Origin: Paenibacillus crassostreae
Lineage (GTDB): Bacteria > Bacillota > Bacilli > Paenibacillales > Paenibacillaceae
Reading direction: 5' to 3'
DNA: 64,000 bases
Assembly (NCBI RefSeq): GCF_001857945.1
Contig: NZ_CP017770.1
Location: 2,356,001-2,420,000, forward strand
Shown: piece by piece, positions 39,249 through 48,443 of the stretch
How positions within the stretch are numbered: position 1 is the stretch's first letter
How the letters are laid out: the number at the start of each line of letters is the position of its first letter
The notes under the pieces: model-generated
What the model was told of the DNA's origin: nothing
Database searches by the model: none
Seen by the model: the letters and a program-made list of their open reading frames with translations, nothing else
Program-made: the position numbers and the translations under genes

Positions 39249-40307
39249 TCACTTTAGGGTATCCGTTTGAGTCTGTTCATCCATCTCTCTCTCAATTTCC
39301 AGGGCAGCTGCCTCGTCAGTAACGAGTATATCTTCCTGTCCGAACCTGAGAACGGCGTGTATTGCTCTAGCTTTGCTCTTACCGCCTGCAATCCCAATAA
39401 CAATTTCAGTGTTCATGATATCCTCGAGCCGAAGGCCTAGAATCATCATCTTATGCACCATAGCACCTTCATCATTGAAATAATATCCAAACGACTCCGC
39501 AACAGCACCGTCTGCTCTAATGGCTTCAACCGTAGTTGAATCTAGCTTTCTACGACGTGTCATCACCATGGCATCACCAATACCGTGCACAATGATCCGT
39601 GATTGTCTGATAATATGAACAATTTCCTGAATGTTAATATCTTGGACAAGCGATTGATAAGCATCTTCGCTGAGTAAATCCGGCAAGTGTAATAATCGAT
39701 ATTGGGCTCCTACACTCTTAGCCATTGTAGAAGCAACGGTGTTCGCTTGGAACTCCACGCTTTCTCCTAAGCCGCCGCGGGCTGGTACGAACCAAGTTCG
39801 TTTAACATGTGCCGATACTGGTTGAGATAGTTGCTCAGCAACCGCAGCAAGTGTAGATCCTCCTGTGACAGCGATTATATCTTCATTGCCCATGACGCTT
39901 AACAGTGCCTTCGCTCCTGCACGCCCTAGTTCTCGTTTAGAGAACGATGATGACTCAGAATCACCAGGCACAATCACTACCTTGCGTAGTCCATATGCTA
40001 GTCGAATTTTATCTTCTAAATCAGTGAGTCCAAATAGATCTTTAGCGATAGGCTCCAATGACTCCAGCAATTTCTTACCCGAATCACTAATCCTCATTCC
40101 CATGCTTTCAATCTCAATAAGTCCTTGTGATTTCAATAAATCCGTCTCAGACCGCAACACGCGTTCCGTCATATGGAGCGACGCGGCCAGTGTTCTACGT
40201 CCGATCATATCAAATGACATGATCCGTTGAAGAATACTATACCTTGTCTTGAGTGTTTCCATGAGATCAGGCAGAAGCTGCTTTTGTATTTCTAATAAAT
40301 TCCGCAT
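39249..40307 (-). CDS. cggR: central glycolytic genes regulator
   Basis: CggR represses the glycolytic operon until fructose-1,6-bisphosphate binds. The 352-residue protein has an N-terminal winged helix (about 25-75, RRTLAASLHMTERVLRSETDLLKSQGLI) and a SorC-type sugar-phosphate domain with VTGGSTLAAVAEQL and VIGIAGGKSKARAIHAVLRFG. I chose the ATG at 40307, with AGGGG and a nine-base spacing; a GTG at 40316 is the alternative. Its own operator lies just upstream, so it is autoregulated. Confidence 0.96.
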   Translation of the reverse strand: MRNLLEIQKQLLPDLMETLKTRYSILQRIMSFDMIGRRTLAASLHMTERVLRSETDLLKSQGLIEIESMGMRISDSGKKLLESLEPIAKDLFGLTDLEDKIRLAYGLRKVVIVPGDSESSSFSKRELGRAGAKALLSVMGNEDIIAVTGGSTLAAVAEQLSQPVSAHVKRTWFVPARGGLGESVEFQANTVASTMAKSVGAQYRLLHLPDLLSEDAYQSLVQDINIQEIVHIIRQSRIIVHGIGDAMVMTRRRKLDSTTVEAIRADGAVAESFGYYFNDEGAMVHKMMILGLRLEDIMNTEIVIGIAGGKSKARAIHAVLRFGQEDILVTDEAAALEIEREMDEQTQTDTLK

Positions 40308-40335
40308 GCTTTCCACCCCTGCTACTTTCTACATG

Positions 40336-40371
40336 GCCCTAAAATGTCCCGGGTTAACTTTTTAAGTCCCA
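40336..40371 (-). promoter_or_regulatory. CggR operator
   Basis: On the minus strand TGGGAC and CGGGAC occur as direct repeats exactly 20 bases apart (40366-40371 and 40346-40351), each followed after six bases by a tetramer. This matches the layout of the B. subtilis operator, CGGGAC-N6-TGTC-N4 repeated. It begins six bases after the -10 box, so bound CggR would block elongation. Confidence 0.75.
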
Positions 40372-40376
40372 CCACT

Positions 40377-40405
40377 ATTCTAACCAATATTTGCTTCTGT
40401 TGCAA
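40377..40405 (-). promoter_or_regulatory. promoter of the cggR-gapA operon
   Basis: TTGCAA (40400-40405) and TAGAAT (40377-40382) are separated by 17 bases on the minus strand. The transcription start would fall at the edge of the CggR operator. Confidence 0.75.
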
Positions 40406-40601
40406 GTATTCATTAGTATATTTCTCCTCGCTTTCTTTTCTTATACATAACAGGACTATGATCCTTGCCACACTAAGCCTTGCATACGATATTATTTGAG
40501 CTAGATACCATTTTGTGATCATTCATCAGGATAAAATTAAAATCCGCGATCCTTGCTATTCTAGCTGATATATCATATAATCATTTTTGCTATTGCATTA
40601 T

Positions 40602-40676
40602 GCGCCCGTGGTCAAATGGATATGACGTAGGCCTCCGAAGCCTGAGATCGAGGTTCAATTCCTCGCGGGCGCACCA
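40602..40676 (+). tRNA. tRNA-Arg (CCG)
   Basis: The 75-base cloverleaf has acceptor arms GCGCCCG and CGGGCGC, T-arm GAGGTTCAATTCCTC, and an anticodon loop CTCCGAA giving anticodon CCG, read as arginine. CCA is encoded. A short stem with a U-run (40721-40744) follows. Confidence 0.95.
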
Positions 40677-40720
40677 TAATCATAGCGTTATCACTTTATA
40701 TCATTAACCAACCAAGACAA

Positions 40721-40744
40721 AAGCCAATCATGGCTCTTTTTTTT
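40721..40744 (+). terminator. terminator after tRNA-Arg
   Basis: AGCCA and TGGCT form a short stem with a 4-base loop and are followed by a run of eight T residues. Confidence 0.7.
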
Positions 40745-40752
40745 ACCAATAG

Positions 40753-40782
40753 TTTGACTTTCCCTGACTTTATGTTTTAAAA
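40753..40782 (+). promoter_or_regulatory. clpP promoter with CtsR-like operator
   Basis: TTGACT (40754-40759) and TAAAAT about 18 bases later form a promoter. Overlapping the -35, the minus strand reads AGTCAGG-GAA-AGTCAAA, the tandem heptamer arrangement of CtsR operators (RGTCAAA-NAN-RGTCAAA) with two mismatches in the first heptamer. This fits heat-shock control of clpP. Confidence 0.5.
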
Positions 40783-40860
40783 TGTTTATGAAGTGGTAAA
40801 TACGGCAATCGTATTTACAATGAACAACTAATCTAGTTTCTATAAAGGGAGGCTTTCCAC

Positions 40861-41451
40861 ATGGGTTTTGTTCCTATGGTCGTTGAACAAAGTAACCGCG
40901 GTGAACGCGCATATGACATCTATTCCAGACTACTGAAAGATCGCATCATTTTCTTAGGTTCTGAGGTTAATGACATGGTTGCCAATTCCATTATTGCACA
41001 AATGCTATTTCTTGCAGCTGAGGACCCGGAGAAAGATATCTCCTTATATGTAAACAGCCCTGGTGGATCCATTACAGCCGGAATGGCGATTTACGATACG
41101 ATGCAATACATTAAACCGGATGTATCCACAATTTGTGTAGGGATGGCCGCTTCTATGGGTGCATTCTTATTGACTGCAGGAGCCGTTGGTAAACGATATG
41201 CATTGCCCAATAGTGAGATTATGATTCACCAACCTCTAGGTGGTGCACAAGGTCAAGCATCGGATATCGAGATTCGTGCTCGTCGTATTCTCAAATTGCG
41301 TGATAAGTTAAATCGTATTTTAGCTGAACGTAGTGGACAGCCGATTGAACGCATTGAGAAGGATACAGATCGTGATTACTTCATGAGTGCTGCGGAAGCT
41401 GCAACATATGGCCTTATTGACAAGGTTATTGAGAAGCCAATAGCTCTTTAA
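40861..41451 (+). CDS. clpP: ATP-dependent Clp protease proteolytic subunit
   Basis: ClpP forms the tetradecameric protease chamber that works with ClpX or ClpC and degrades, among others, tmRNA-tagged proteins. The 196-residue protein has Ser98 in [13 protein letters not shown], His123 in MIHQPLGG and Asp172 in DTDRDYF, all at the standard spacing. The start follows AAAGGGAGGCTTTCCAC. It is monocistronic between tRNA-Arg and a convergent gene, with hairpins downstream. Confidence 0.98.
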   Translation: MGFVPMVVEQSNRGERAYDIYSRLLKDRIIFLGSEVNDMVANSIIAQMLFLAAEDPEKDISLYVNSPGGSITAGMAIYDTMQYIKPDVSTICVGMAASMGAFLLTAGAVGKRYALPNSEIMIHQPLGGAQGQASDIEIRARRILKLRDKLNRILAERSGQPIERIEKDTDRDYFMSAAEAATYGLIDKVIEKPIAL

Positions 41452-41473
41452 GATTAACCCTACAATCAAGCAT

Positions 41474-41615
41474 AAACGCCTTAGGCGTCCTTATAAGGAC
41501 GGTAAGTGTTTAAGCGAGAAATATAAGACATAAAGTATAGCGTAAAACTTATACTTTCTTATATTTCAAGTAGAAACGGCTGTGTCGTCCTTCATTAAGG
41601 ACGATACAGCCGTTT
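41474..41615. repeat. two hairpins and repeat modules after clpP
   Basis: The gap between convergent genes holds an imperfect hairpin at about 41474-41512, the 21-base module AAACTTATACTTTCTTATATT (41545-41565) and CAAGTAGAAACGGC (41567-41580). The latter begins a strong 19-base stem (41574-41592 with 41597-41615, one mismatch) that can terminate transcription in both directions. Confidence 0.7.
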
Positions 41616-41647
41616 CTTATGTTAGATATATTTCTCTTACTATCGAT

Positions 41648-42733
41648 TTATTTAAACATGCTTGTACCTTTTGGAAGGATTTGTTGATATGGAACCACGA
41701 ACGTAGGAATACCTGCAGCATAAGGCGTATATTCATACTGTTGGAAGAATAGGGCTATGCCTTCTGATTTCAAATAATAATTGGATTCAGACGTTACTCC
41801 CTTATAATCCTCAACATAACCGTTGATCTCTGTGAGTCCCTTCACAACATGCTTATCTAGCTCCGTTGCATAATCGGCATTCTTCTCTTTCAACTGATCA
41901 GCAAGCGATAACAACTCACCGTCAACTAAGGAGAAGTTCATTCCGATACGAAGTGTACCTCCGTGTGCCCCACCCGTATATCCATACTGATCTATAACTA
42001 TACTTAGCACGTCATTCTCATTATATGAAACGACGTAATTCTGAAAGAATTGATAGGTGTGTTCAATAGAGCTGTCCCTCTTAGTAGCTTGCTCTTTCGA
42101 GGCATCTACGAAATCATCCTTAAGTTTCTCCAGCTTAGAATTGATTATTTTCTCAACCTTTGCATCTGCTAGTCCACTAATCTGAGGATAACGTACAATG
42201 AATAATGCATCCTTCGTATTCGATTCCAACACTTTTGTTGTGATCTCAAGGTCATTCTGTAATCTAGGAGTAATACTTAGCGACTTAAGTTCAGAATTCC
42301 ATACACCTTCGTACCCCAAGTAGTCACTCATTAATTTAAATGGAATATATAACTTTCCTCCGATATTTTTCACTTCATATTCATTCAAATAGAAGTTATT
42401 TACATTAGTATTCACTCCGTACTCCGAGACATCCATATTCAACTGTCTATAACCACTTCCAAGACTATACGTTCTCGTACCTGGATTATAATTCAAGGAA
42501 AGTCCAAGTTGATCCCGCAATAGGGTTACAGGAATAAGTGTATTCCCATTACTGATTAGTCCCTTCTGGGTGAGAGTAGTTCCTTTCCATTTCAAAATAA
42601 CCGAGGGTACCACCGCAATATTCTTCGTATTTCCTGCCGCAACAACTGTTGCTTGTCCTGTATATCCAAAACCCGTGATTATAAGCCCAGCTGCTAAAGT
42701 CAAAGTAGACCATCTCTTCAAAGCCTTATTCAT
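41648..42733 (-). CDS. copper amine oxidase-like stalk and DUF3298/DUF4163 protein
   Basis: The 361-residue exported protein has a signal peptide (to about residue 33), then a beta-stalk domain related to the N-terminus of copper amine oxidase (about 40-150, IPVTLLRDQLGLSLNYNPGT and LYIPFKLMSDYLGYEGVWN), and a C-terminal DUF4163/DUF3298 part with YGYTGGAHGGTLRIGMNFSLVDG. DUF3298 proteins such as RsiV act at the envelope, and RsiV binds lysozyme. No anti-sigma domain is present here, so the role is open. It is a single-gene unit. Confidence 0.85.
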   Translation of the reverse strand: MNKALKRWSTLTLAAGLIITGFGYTGQATVVAAGNTKNIAVVPSVILKWKGTTLTQKGLISNGNTLIPVTLLRDQLGLSLNYNPGTRTYSLGSGYRQLNMDVSEYGVNTNVNNFYLNEYEVKNIGGKLYIPFKLMSDYLGYEGVWNSELKSLSITPRLQNDLEITTKVLESNTKDALFIVRYPQISGLADAKVEKIINSKLEKLKDDFVDASKEQATKRDSSIEHTYQFFQNYVVSYNENDVLSIVIDQYGYTGGAHGGTLRIGMNFSLVDGELLSLADQLKEKNADYATELDKHVVKGLTEINGYVEDYKGVTSESNYYLKSEGIALFFQQYEYTPYAAGIPTFVVPYQQILPKGTSMFK

Positions 42734-42862
42734 AACAAAATTCCCTCCACATTATTCGAGTTATTGTTTCAGTATACCGAAATCATGGAGGGATATGGTA
42801 ACAGTTGCATGACAGGGACATAACAGCTAGGTAACAACCGGGTAACAAAATCGAGATGAATA

Positions 42863-43288
42863 CTAGGATTCCTGATTATATCCCTTGTCTCCATAAGGTT
42901 GCAGCTTATCCAACCACTTCTGCTCCAACTTTTGTAACTCTTTCTTATATTTTTTATTCGTTGGATGGTTTATAGGGACGTTCAATGGGATCATACCAAT
43001 CAGTGATTCTCCTTCTTCAAGCTTCACTTGTTCTAATATTTCCATTTCGAATTGCTGTTCACCATATACCTTCCAATCTAGCTGCAATGCCACACAATCG
43101 TGATTACCCATATTCAAGATGAATACATCTTTATTGTAAGCTCCGTATAGATTCAGACTGCTCTCAATCCATATCTTATGATTGGTCAAGTTACGAATTT
43201 GATAAACTCCCATTTTACGAGGTTGTTGCTGATACTCTTCTACTAGTTGTTTACGTCTTTGCTGATCCATAATACACCCTTCTTTCAT
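42863..43288 (-). CDS. GIY-YIG nuclease-like protein
   Basis: The 141-residue protein contains MGVYQIRNLTNHKIWIESSL, which fits the start of a GIY-YIG fold (GVY in place of GIY), followed by a conserved segment LQLDWKVYGEQQFEMEILEQ. Small proteins of this type are common in Bacillales and of unknown function; the catalytic residues are incompletely conserved. It follows the DUF2087 regulator by two bases, so the pair is co-transcribed. Confidence 0.75.
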   Translation of the reverse strand: MKEGCIMDQQRRKQLVEEYQQQPRKMGVYQIRNLTNHKIWIESSLNLYGAYNKDVFILNMGNHDCVALQLDWKVYGEQQFEMEILEQVKLEEGESLIGMIPLNVPINHPTNKKYKKELQKLEQKWLDKLQPYGDKGYNQES

Positions 43289-43290
43289 AA

Positions 43291-44079
43291 TTAGTTTGTT
43301 TGTTTACTTTTCACCCAATATCGGCTACCGTCCGGTTCTCGATCCATAAATCCATATTCGATTAAATACCTTCTCAATGTCACATAGTCATCTAAACGAT
43401 GCTTCAGGATTTCATTAACTTCCTTCTCTGTATAGAACCTCTGAACATCAAAAAATTGAGTAAGATGTCGCAAAATGACTATTTTACGCTTCTCCTTCTT
43501 GGGAAATTCCGTCATAGGTCCAGCTAAACCATGTTTAAAATAGGAACTCAGAATATGATCGTTCTCCTCTTCCGTAATAGAATGCCGCTCATCCAGCAAT
43601 GAGGGAGCATCATGAATTTGAATATACCGACTTTTACTATTTGATTTCTCCTCGACAAGCTCCATGATGGATAGAAATACTTTGGCCTGCTTCATTTTCT
43701 CACGTAACGTAAACCGATGATTACGAATAGTAGAGGTACTCCCCCCATCTAATTCTTTAACGATCTCTTGGTCACTTAATCCCGTTTGAAAAAAATTCAA
43801 TAGTGTCCGCTGCAAATCCGTTAATCCGGTCAACTTCTTATCTAACCCCAGCAAAAAATCAACCATCGATATATGCTCACTTGTGATATGCCGGCGGACA
43901 TATTTCTCAGCTTCGTATAGTACATCTTCATCTTTATAAATAATGCCTTTCTCATAACGCTTACCGCAGACTACGCATACATAGACCTCGCGTTCCTGAT
44001 CGAACACGTACCCTTGTTTAATTTCTTCTATACTAGCGTTCCAGAATATTTCAGATATATAACTCATTATTATAGACAC
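43291..44079 (-). CDS. DUF2087 transcriptional regulator
   Basis: The 262-residue protein has a LuxR-type helix-turn-helix near residue 95-140 (FFQTGLSDQEIVKELDGGST, then STIRNHRFTLREKMKQAKVF) and a C-terminal DUF2087 domain (KIVILRHLTQFFDVQRFYTE, then EVNEILKHRLDDYVTLRRYLIEYGFM). The N-terminal 70 residues contain a CxxC pair (VCVVCGKRY), so a metal- or redox-binding site is possible. It is transcribed with the GIY-YIG-like gene. Two copies of an 18-base motif flank its promoter and may be its own binding sites. Confidence 0.82.
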   Translation of the reverse strand: MSIIMSYISEIFWNASIEEIKQGYVFDQEREVYVCVVCGKRYEKGIIYKDEDVLYEAEKYVRRHITSEHISMVDFLLGLDKKLTGLTDLQRTLLNFFQTGLSDQEIVKELDGGSTSTIRNHRFTLREKMKQAKVFLSIMELVEEKSNSKSRYIQIHDAPSLLDERHSITEEENDHILSSYFKHGLAGPMTEFPKKEKRKIVILRHLTQFFDVQRFYTEKEVNEILKHRLDDYVTLRRYLIEYGFMDREPDGSRYWVKSKQTN

Positions 44080-44090
44080 CTTTCAATTTT

Positions 44091-44139
44091 GTTTGCTATT
44101 TAACAAACATTATATAATATCGTTTACTATTAAGCAACC
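44091..44139 (-). promoter_or_regulatory. promoter of the DUF2087 operon with twin motifs
   Basis: TTGCTT (44132-44137) and TATAAT (44109-44114) are spaced by 17 bases on the minus strand. The motif GTTTRCTATTWARCAAMC occurs twice on the plus strand, at 44091-44108 and 44122-44139, 31 bases apart (three helical turns). One copy overlaps the -35 and spacer, the other the start site. Confidence 0.65.
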
Positions 44140-44158
44140 ATTCATCGTTTTAAATGGC

Positions 44159-44201
44159 AAAAAAAGGCTCAAAGCTGGACGACATCCTAGCTTCGAACCT
44201 T
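44159..44201 (-). terminator. terminator of the pot operon
   Basis: On the minus strand AAGGTTCGAAGCT pairs with AGCTTTGAGCCTT (three mismatches) and runs into seven T residues, 40 bases after potD. Confidence 0.75.
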
Positions 44202-44240
44202 CTCCTCATTCAACTCAATATCTTATCAACTTCGCGAATG

Positions 44241-45284
44241 TTATTCTCTACCACTTTTCAATTCAGTCCAGAAGCGATCGTATACTTGTAGAGTATCGCC
44301 TACATCACTCAGCCACTCCGTCCGACTCAATTCATCTTCAGAAAGATTAATCATGGTGTTATTACGATAGGTTTCAGAATGATATTCCATCGCCTTCGTG
44401 TTAGGATCACTGTAACCAATTGTCTCGTAATTCTTCGCACTCACTTCAGGGTCCAGCATGTAATTGATAAATTTCTCCGCCAAGGCTTTATTCTTAGCCC
44501 CTTTGGGGATAGCGTAGTTATCAGAGAACATTGTGGCACCTTCCTTAGGCACAACATAAGCAATGTCCGGATTGTCATTAACAATATAAGCCGCATCTCC
44601 AGACCATACCGTGCCAATCCAGCCTTCTTCTTGAATCATCTTTTGTTTGATAGTATCGGTATCGAACGCAAGTACGCTCGGTAATAGAGCTTTCAAATCA
44701 TCTACAGCTGTCTTAATTTCTGTCTCATTGGTAGAGCTATTAGAATAGCCATTCTTCTTCAGTGCCATCCCAATCACTTCGCGATTATCGTCTAGTAGCA
44801 ATACTTTACCTTCATATTCCGGATTCCATAGATCATCCCAACTATCAATGGAATCTTTAATGTACTTCTTGTTGTAGGCAATTCCCGTTACACCAGAAGT
44901 ATAGACGATGGAATATTGATTACCTGGGTCGAATGTAGGATCTTTGAATGTATCCGCGATGTTATTGAAATTCGGGATATTATTCTTATCCAAAGGTTCA
45001 AGAAGATTATTCTTAATCATCGTTTCCACCATATAATCAGAAGGTTGGATCAGATCGTAACCTCCGCCACCCGCTTTGATCTTAGCTAATAAGTCCTCGT
45101 TATTCGCAAAGACATCATACGTAACTTTTATATCGAATTCTTCTTCGAAGTCAGCTAATACCGCTTCATCAAAGTTATCTGCCCAGCTGTAAAGATGCAA
45201 TGTTTCCTTAGAAGAACACCCACTTAATAGTACTATCGCCATCATTCCTGCTATCAGCAGGCTTATCCATTTTGTTTGTTTCAC
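44241..45284 (-). CDS. potD: spermidine/putrescine-binding lipoprotein
   Basis: PotD captures polyamines outside the membrane and delivers them to PotBC. The 347-residue protein has a lipoprotein signal with lipobox LLSGC near residue 23 and the PotD-like start TLHLYSWADNFDEAVLADFE. LIQPSDYMVETMIKNN and IPKGAKNKALAEKFINYMLD are typical. I chose the GTG at 45284, ten bases after GAGAGGAG; an ATG at 45311 extends the frame but lacks a site. It is the last gene of potABCD. Confidence 0.93.
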   Translation of the reverse strand: MKQTKWISLLIAGMMAIVLLSGCSSKETLHLYSWADNFDEAVLADFEEEFDIKVTYDVFANNEDLLAKIKAGGGGYDLIQPSDYMVETMIKNNLLEPLDKNNIPNFNNIADTFKDPTFDPGNQYSIVYTSGVTGIAYNKKYIKDSIDSWDDLWNPEYEGKVLLLDDNREVIGMALKKNGYSNSSTNETEIKTAVDDLKALLPSVLAFDTDTIKQKMIQEEGWIGTVWSGDAAYIVNDNPDIAYVVPKEGATMFSDNYAIPKGAKNKALAEKFINYMLDPEVSAKNYETIGYSDPNTKAMEYHSETYRNNTMINLSEDELSRTEWLSDVGDTLQVYDRFWTELKSGRE

Positions 45285-45398
45285 AGTTACATATCTCCTC
45301 TCTTTCGTCACATCATCTTATGTTAGGGGTAAAGATCCGCCCTTAGGAACGAGTCATCTACCCATTATTAATATATTCTCCCGTTCTGTATGTCGCTT

Positions 45399-46205
45399 TT
45401 AAAAAGGTAATGTATTTCGTTTCTTTTGTCCTCGTCCGCGATTCATGAAGTACTGCGATAACAAGATCAACGAAATACTAACTAGAATAAGCAAAGTACA
45501 TAATGCATTAATTTCAGGCGATATGCCTCGCTTCACTTGCCCGAAGATATAGATCGGAAGCGTTGTTGAGCTTGGTCCTGCAACAAAGAAGCTAACCATG
45601 AAATCATCTAATGAAAGCGTGAATGCAATCAATGCACCTGAGATAATACCTGGTGTAATTTGTGGTAATGTTACATAACGGAAGGTTTCCCAGTATGTAG
45701 CACCAAGATCTTGCGATGCTTCTTCAAGTTGTCTACCCATTCCTGCGAATCTTGCGGACACCATCACATAAACATAGGAAACACTGAAGGTTATATGAGC
45801 AATCATAATTGTCATTTTTCCTAATGGAATATGCAGTTGGCTAAACAACACTAACAATGATATCCCCATGATAATATCTGGAATAATAATAGGCATATAT
45901 AATAAACCATTCATTGGGGCCTTTAATCTCTTACCCAAATCTCTCATAGATAAAGCTGCAATTGTACCAATTATCGTAGCCAGAACGGTAGAGACAACAG
46001 CCACAATCAGACTGTTCATTAGAGCATCCAATACGTTACGATCTTGTAACAGAGAAATATACCAATCAAAAGTAAACCCTTGCCAATCCCCTGCAAGTCG
46101 TGTGTTGTTAAAAGAATACACCATCACTAATACGATAGGCACATAAATGAAGATCATTAATAATATAGAGTGAATACTTAGAAGAGGATGTCCTTTTTTG
46201 TTCAT
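45399..46205 (-). CDS. potC: spermidine/putrescine ABC transporter permease PotC
   Basis: The 268-residue permease has six membrane helices and the inner-membrane ABC motif EASQDLGATYWETFRYVTLPQITPG (given here as the conserved EAA loop). It pairs with PotB to form the channel. Its ATG overlaps the potB stop by four bases. Confidence 0.94.
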   Translation of the reverse strand: MNKKGHPLLSIHSILLMIFIYVPIVLVMVYSFNNTRLAGDWQGFTFDWYISLLQDRNVLDALMNSLIVAVVSTVLATIIGTIAALSMRDLGKRLKAPMNGLLYMPIIIPDIIMGISLLVLFSQLHIPLGKMTIMIAHITFSVSYVYVMVSARFAGMGRQLEEASQDLGATYWETFRYVTLPQITPGIISGALIAFTLSLDDFMVSFFVAGPSSTTLPIYIFGQVKRGISPEINALCTLLILVSISLILLSQYFMNRGRGQKKRNTLPF

Positions 46206-47053
46206 CTTTTCCCCTCCTTAACACGATCGCTACGCGATTTCATCACTTGGTTAAACAATACAATCAGCACAAGCGATGTCAGGACAAAGATGACCGAAAG
46301 CGCTGAACCGAAAGGCCAATTACGTGCCCCAAGGAACTGAGACTGAATGATGTTACTTATCATAGAAGACTTAGATCCTCCTAGAATATCCGTAACAACA
46401 AACATCCCTGCTGTAGATACGAATACGAGAACTGAGCCTGTAATTATACCAGCTTTACTTTGTGGCAAAGTGATATGCCAGAACGCCTTCCAGCGACTAG
46501 CTCCTAGATCACTTGCAGCATCTAGCAATCGTCGATCAATTTGCTCGATAGCTACGTACAGTGGTAACACCATAAAGGGAATAAAATTATATACCATTCC
46601 TAGGAGTACAGCTCCTTTGGTATAGAGCATTTGCAAAGGTTCATCAATCCATCCCCAATGCATTAAAATATTGTTTACTACACCTTGTGTTCGAAGCAGT
46701 AGCACCCATGCGTAAGTCCGAATAAGGAAGTTAATCCAGAATGGAATCGTAATCAGGATCAGCCCCCATTTCTGTATACGGGGAGAGGAGCCTGCTATAT
46801 AGTATGCCAATGGATAACTAACAATTAAGCATATCAATGCCGTCGAGACGGATAATACAATCGTATCCCAATAGATTCCTATGTATAGAGAATCCCAAAA
46901 TGTCTTATAACCTTCCCAACTAAAACTAAAAACAACATTACCTAGCGTGTCTCGTTGCATGAAAGACATCGCCACAACAATAAGCATGGGCACGATTAGG
47001 AATAGACCTAACCAGACCAAAACTGGAGTCAGGAGCCATTTGGACTTGTTCAT
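46202..47053 (-). CDS. potB: spermidine/putrescine ABC transporter permease PotB
   Basis: The 283-residue permease has six hydrophobic segments and the EAA-type loop DAASDLGASRWKAFWHITLP, where the ATPase PotA docks. It starts two bases after the potA stop codon and overlaps potC by four bases, so the operon is tightly coupled. Confidence 0.94.
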   Translation of the reverse strand: MNKSKWLLTPVLVWLGLFLIVPMLIVVAMSFMQRDTLGNVVFSFSWEGYKTFWDSLYIGIYWDTIVLSVSTALICLIVSYPLAYYIAGSSPRIQKWGLILITIPFWINFLIRTYAWVLLLRTQGVVNNILMHWGWIDEPLQMLYTKGAVLLGMVYNFIPFMVLPLYVAIEQIDRRLLDAASDLGASRWKAFWHITLPQSKAGIITGSVLVFVSTAGMFVVTDILGGSKSSMISNIIQSQFLGARNWPFGSALSVIFVLTSLVLIVLFNQVMKSRSDRVKEGKR

Positions 47054-47055
47054 GG

Positions 47056-48030
47056 TTAGATCACCACCTCATCCTTAGGATTCCAGTTCACCCCGATCCG
47101 TTCACCTACTTGCCACGACTCTTCATCCGACAAATCAAGTGCAATGGTTACACTCATCGCCGTTTGCATATCATCTTGTTGTAGCTCAACGATTAATTTA
47201 TGAACATTTCCCATATACATAATATCTTGAATAATACCTATTTTATTTGCGTTTTCTAGATTCCGCTGTGGACGTAGCTTCTCTGGTCTCACAGCATACA
47301 GACCTTCGGGTGAAGTGAATATATTATTCTCTCCGATAAAGGTTGCGGCAAAAAGTGTTTGTGGTGTGGCATAGATTTCTTTGGGAGTGCCAATCTGCTC
47401 TACCTGTCCATTATTCATAATAACAATGCGATCAGATAACATCATCGCTTCCTCTTGATCATGAGTAACGTAGACAAATGTAATTCCAAGTGTCCGTTGT
47501 AGATGCTTGAGCTCGGTTTGCAGATTTTTGCGAAGTTGTAAATCCAAGGCCCCTAGAGGTTCGTCAAGTAGTAGTACTTTGGGCCTATTCACTATTGCCC
47601 TAGCTATAGCTACCCGTTGTTGTTGGCCTCCTGAGAGTTGATGAGGATACCGGGAAGTCAGAGCTGTTAATTGAGTCATTTGAACAGCTTCTGCCACTCG
47701 TGCAATTTGTTGGTCTTTGGGGACTTTTTTCATTTTCAGACCGAAGGCAATATTCTCTTCTACAGTCATATGAGGAAATAAAGCATAATGTTGAAACACC
47801 AAATTCAAATCCCTTAGATTTGGAGGATCATCCGTTACATCATGTCCATCAAGTATAATATTCCCCTTGGAGGGTTGTTCAAAACCAGCGATCATACGTA
47901 GAATAGTCGTTTTCCCACATCCGCTTGGTCCTAATAGTGTAAGGAATTCACCTTCCTTAATTATCAAAGACAATGGATGCACCACAACTTGTCCTTCAAA
48001 CTGCTTCTCCACCTGCACGAGTTCAATCAT
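47056..48030 (-). CDS. potA: spermidine/putrescine ABC transporter ATPase
   Basis: The 324-residue ATPase has Walker [10 protein letters not shown] near residue 40, signature [15 protein letters not shown], Walker [12 protein letters not shown] and the switch His in [12 protein letters not shown]-terminal TOBE-like domain (about 240-324) is regulatory. I chose the ATG at 48030, preceded by AAGGGG at a long spacing; an in-frame TTG at 48042 is weaker. It heads potABCD; polyamine import supports growth and translation. Confidence 0.94.
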   Translation of the reverse strand: MIELVQVEKQFEGQVVVHPLSLIIKEGEFLTLLGPSGCGKTTILRMIAGFEQPSKGNIILDGHDVTDDPPNLRDLNLVFQHYALFPHMTVEENIAFGLKMKKVPKDQQIARVAEAVQMTQLTALTSRYPHQLSGGQQQRVAIARAIVNRPKVLLLDEPLGALDLQLRKNLQTELKHLQRTLGITFVYVTHDQEEAMMLSDRIVIMNNGQVEQIGTPKEIYATPQTLFAATFIGENNIFTSPEGLYAVRPEKLRPQRNLENANKIGIIQDIMYMGNVHKLIVELQQDDMQTAMSVTIALDLSDEESWQVGERIGVNWNPKDEVVI

Positions 48031-48129
48031 AATAAATACCAACCCCTTTTTTCATCGATTACACAATATAGCTATGTCGTCCTGCTCTTGGACAATATTT
48101 CGTCCATTATAACCCTCTAACACTTCTAA

Positions 48130-48155
48130 TAAGCCATATCATATTGTATGGCTTA
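48130..48155 (-). promoter_or_regulatory. inverted repeat upstream of potA
   Basis: TAAGCCATA and TATGGCTTA are perfect 9-base arms around 8 bases. On the minus strand a TATAAT (in GGGTTATAATGG) lies about 20 bases downstream, so the repeat covers the expected -35 region and may be an operator. The remaining 400-base gap holds a second small repeat (AATTGGT/ACCAAATT) and the terminator of the SIMPL gene. Confidence 0.45.
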
Positions 48156-48341
48156 CTTATCTTTAAACTATTCATAAATGGATATAATGGTTAGTTAAAT
48201 TGGTACATGGACCAAATTCGCATATTCACTATAACGTGTTTCAGCAGAAGGTACAACAATTTTCTATGAATTTAGACTTTAATTCACCCTATACTATCAC
48301 AAAATCGTGACGGACAGTATCATAATCATTAAGATCAAGAG

Positions 48342-48412
48342 AAACTTATGCTTTCTTATATTATCAAAAAAGTCGCATTCTCTCGACATAGATTGTCTGA
48401 GAATCGCGACTT
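48342..48412 (-). terminator. terminator of the SIMPL gene with repeat module
   Basis: AAGTCGC-ATTCTC (48370-48382) pairs with GAGAAT-CGCGACTT (48399-48412) with one bulged base. On the minus strand it is followed by a T-run. Next to it lies AAACTTATGCTTTCTTATATT (48342-48362), the third copy of the 21-base module. Confidence 0.75.
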
Positions 48413-48443
48413 TACAAGGCAACATTAATTAGTATTTCAACAA

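Noticed and set aside
40322..40522. A 66-codon frame upstream of cggR
   Set aside because: It spans the cggR promoter and operator, and has no ribosome binding site or similarity.
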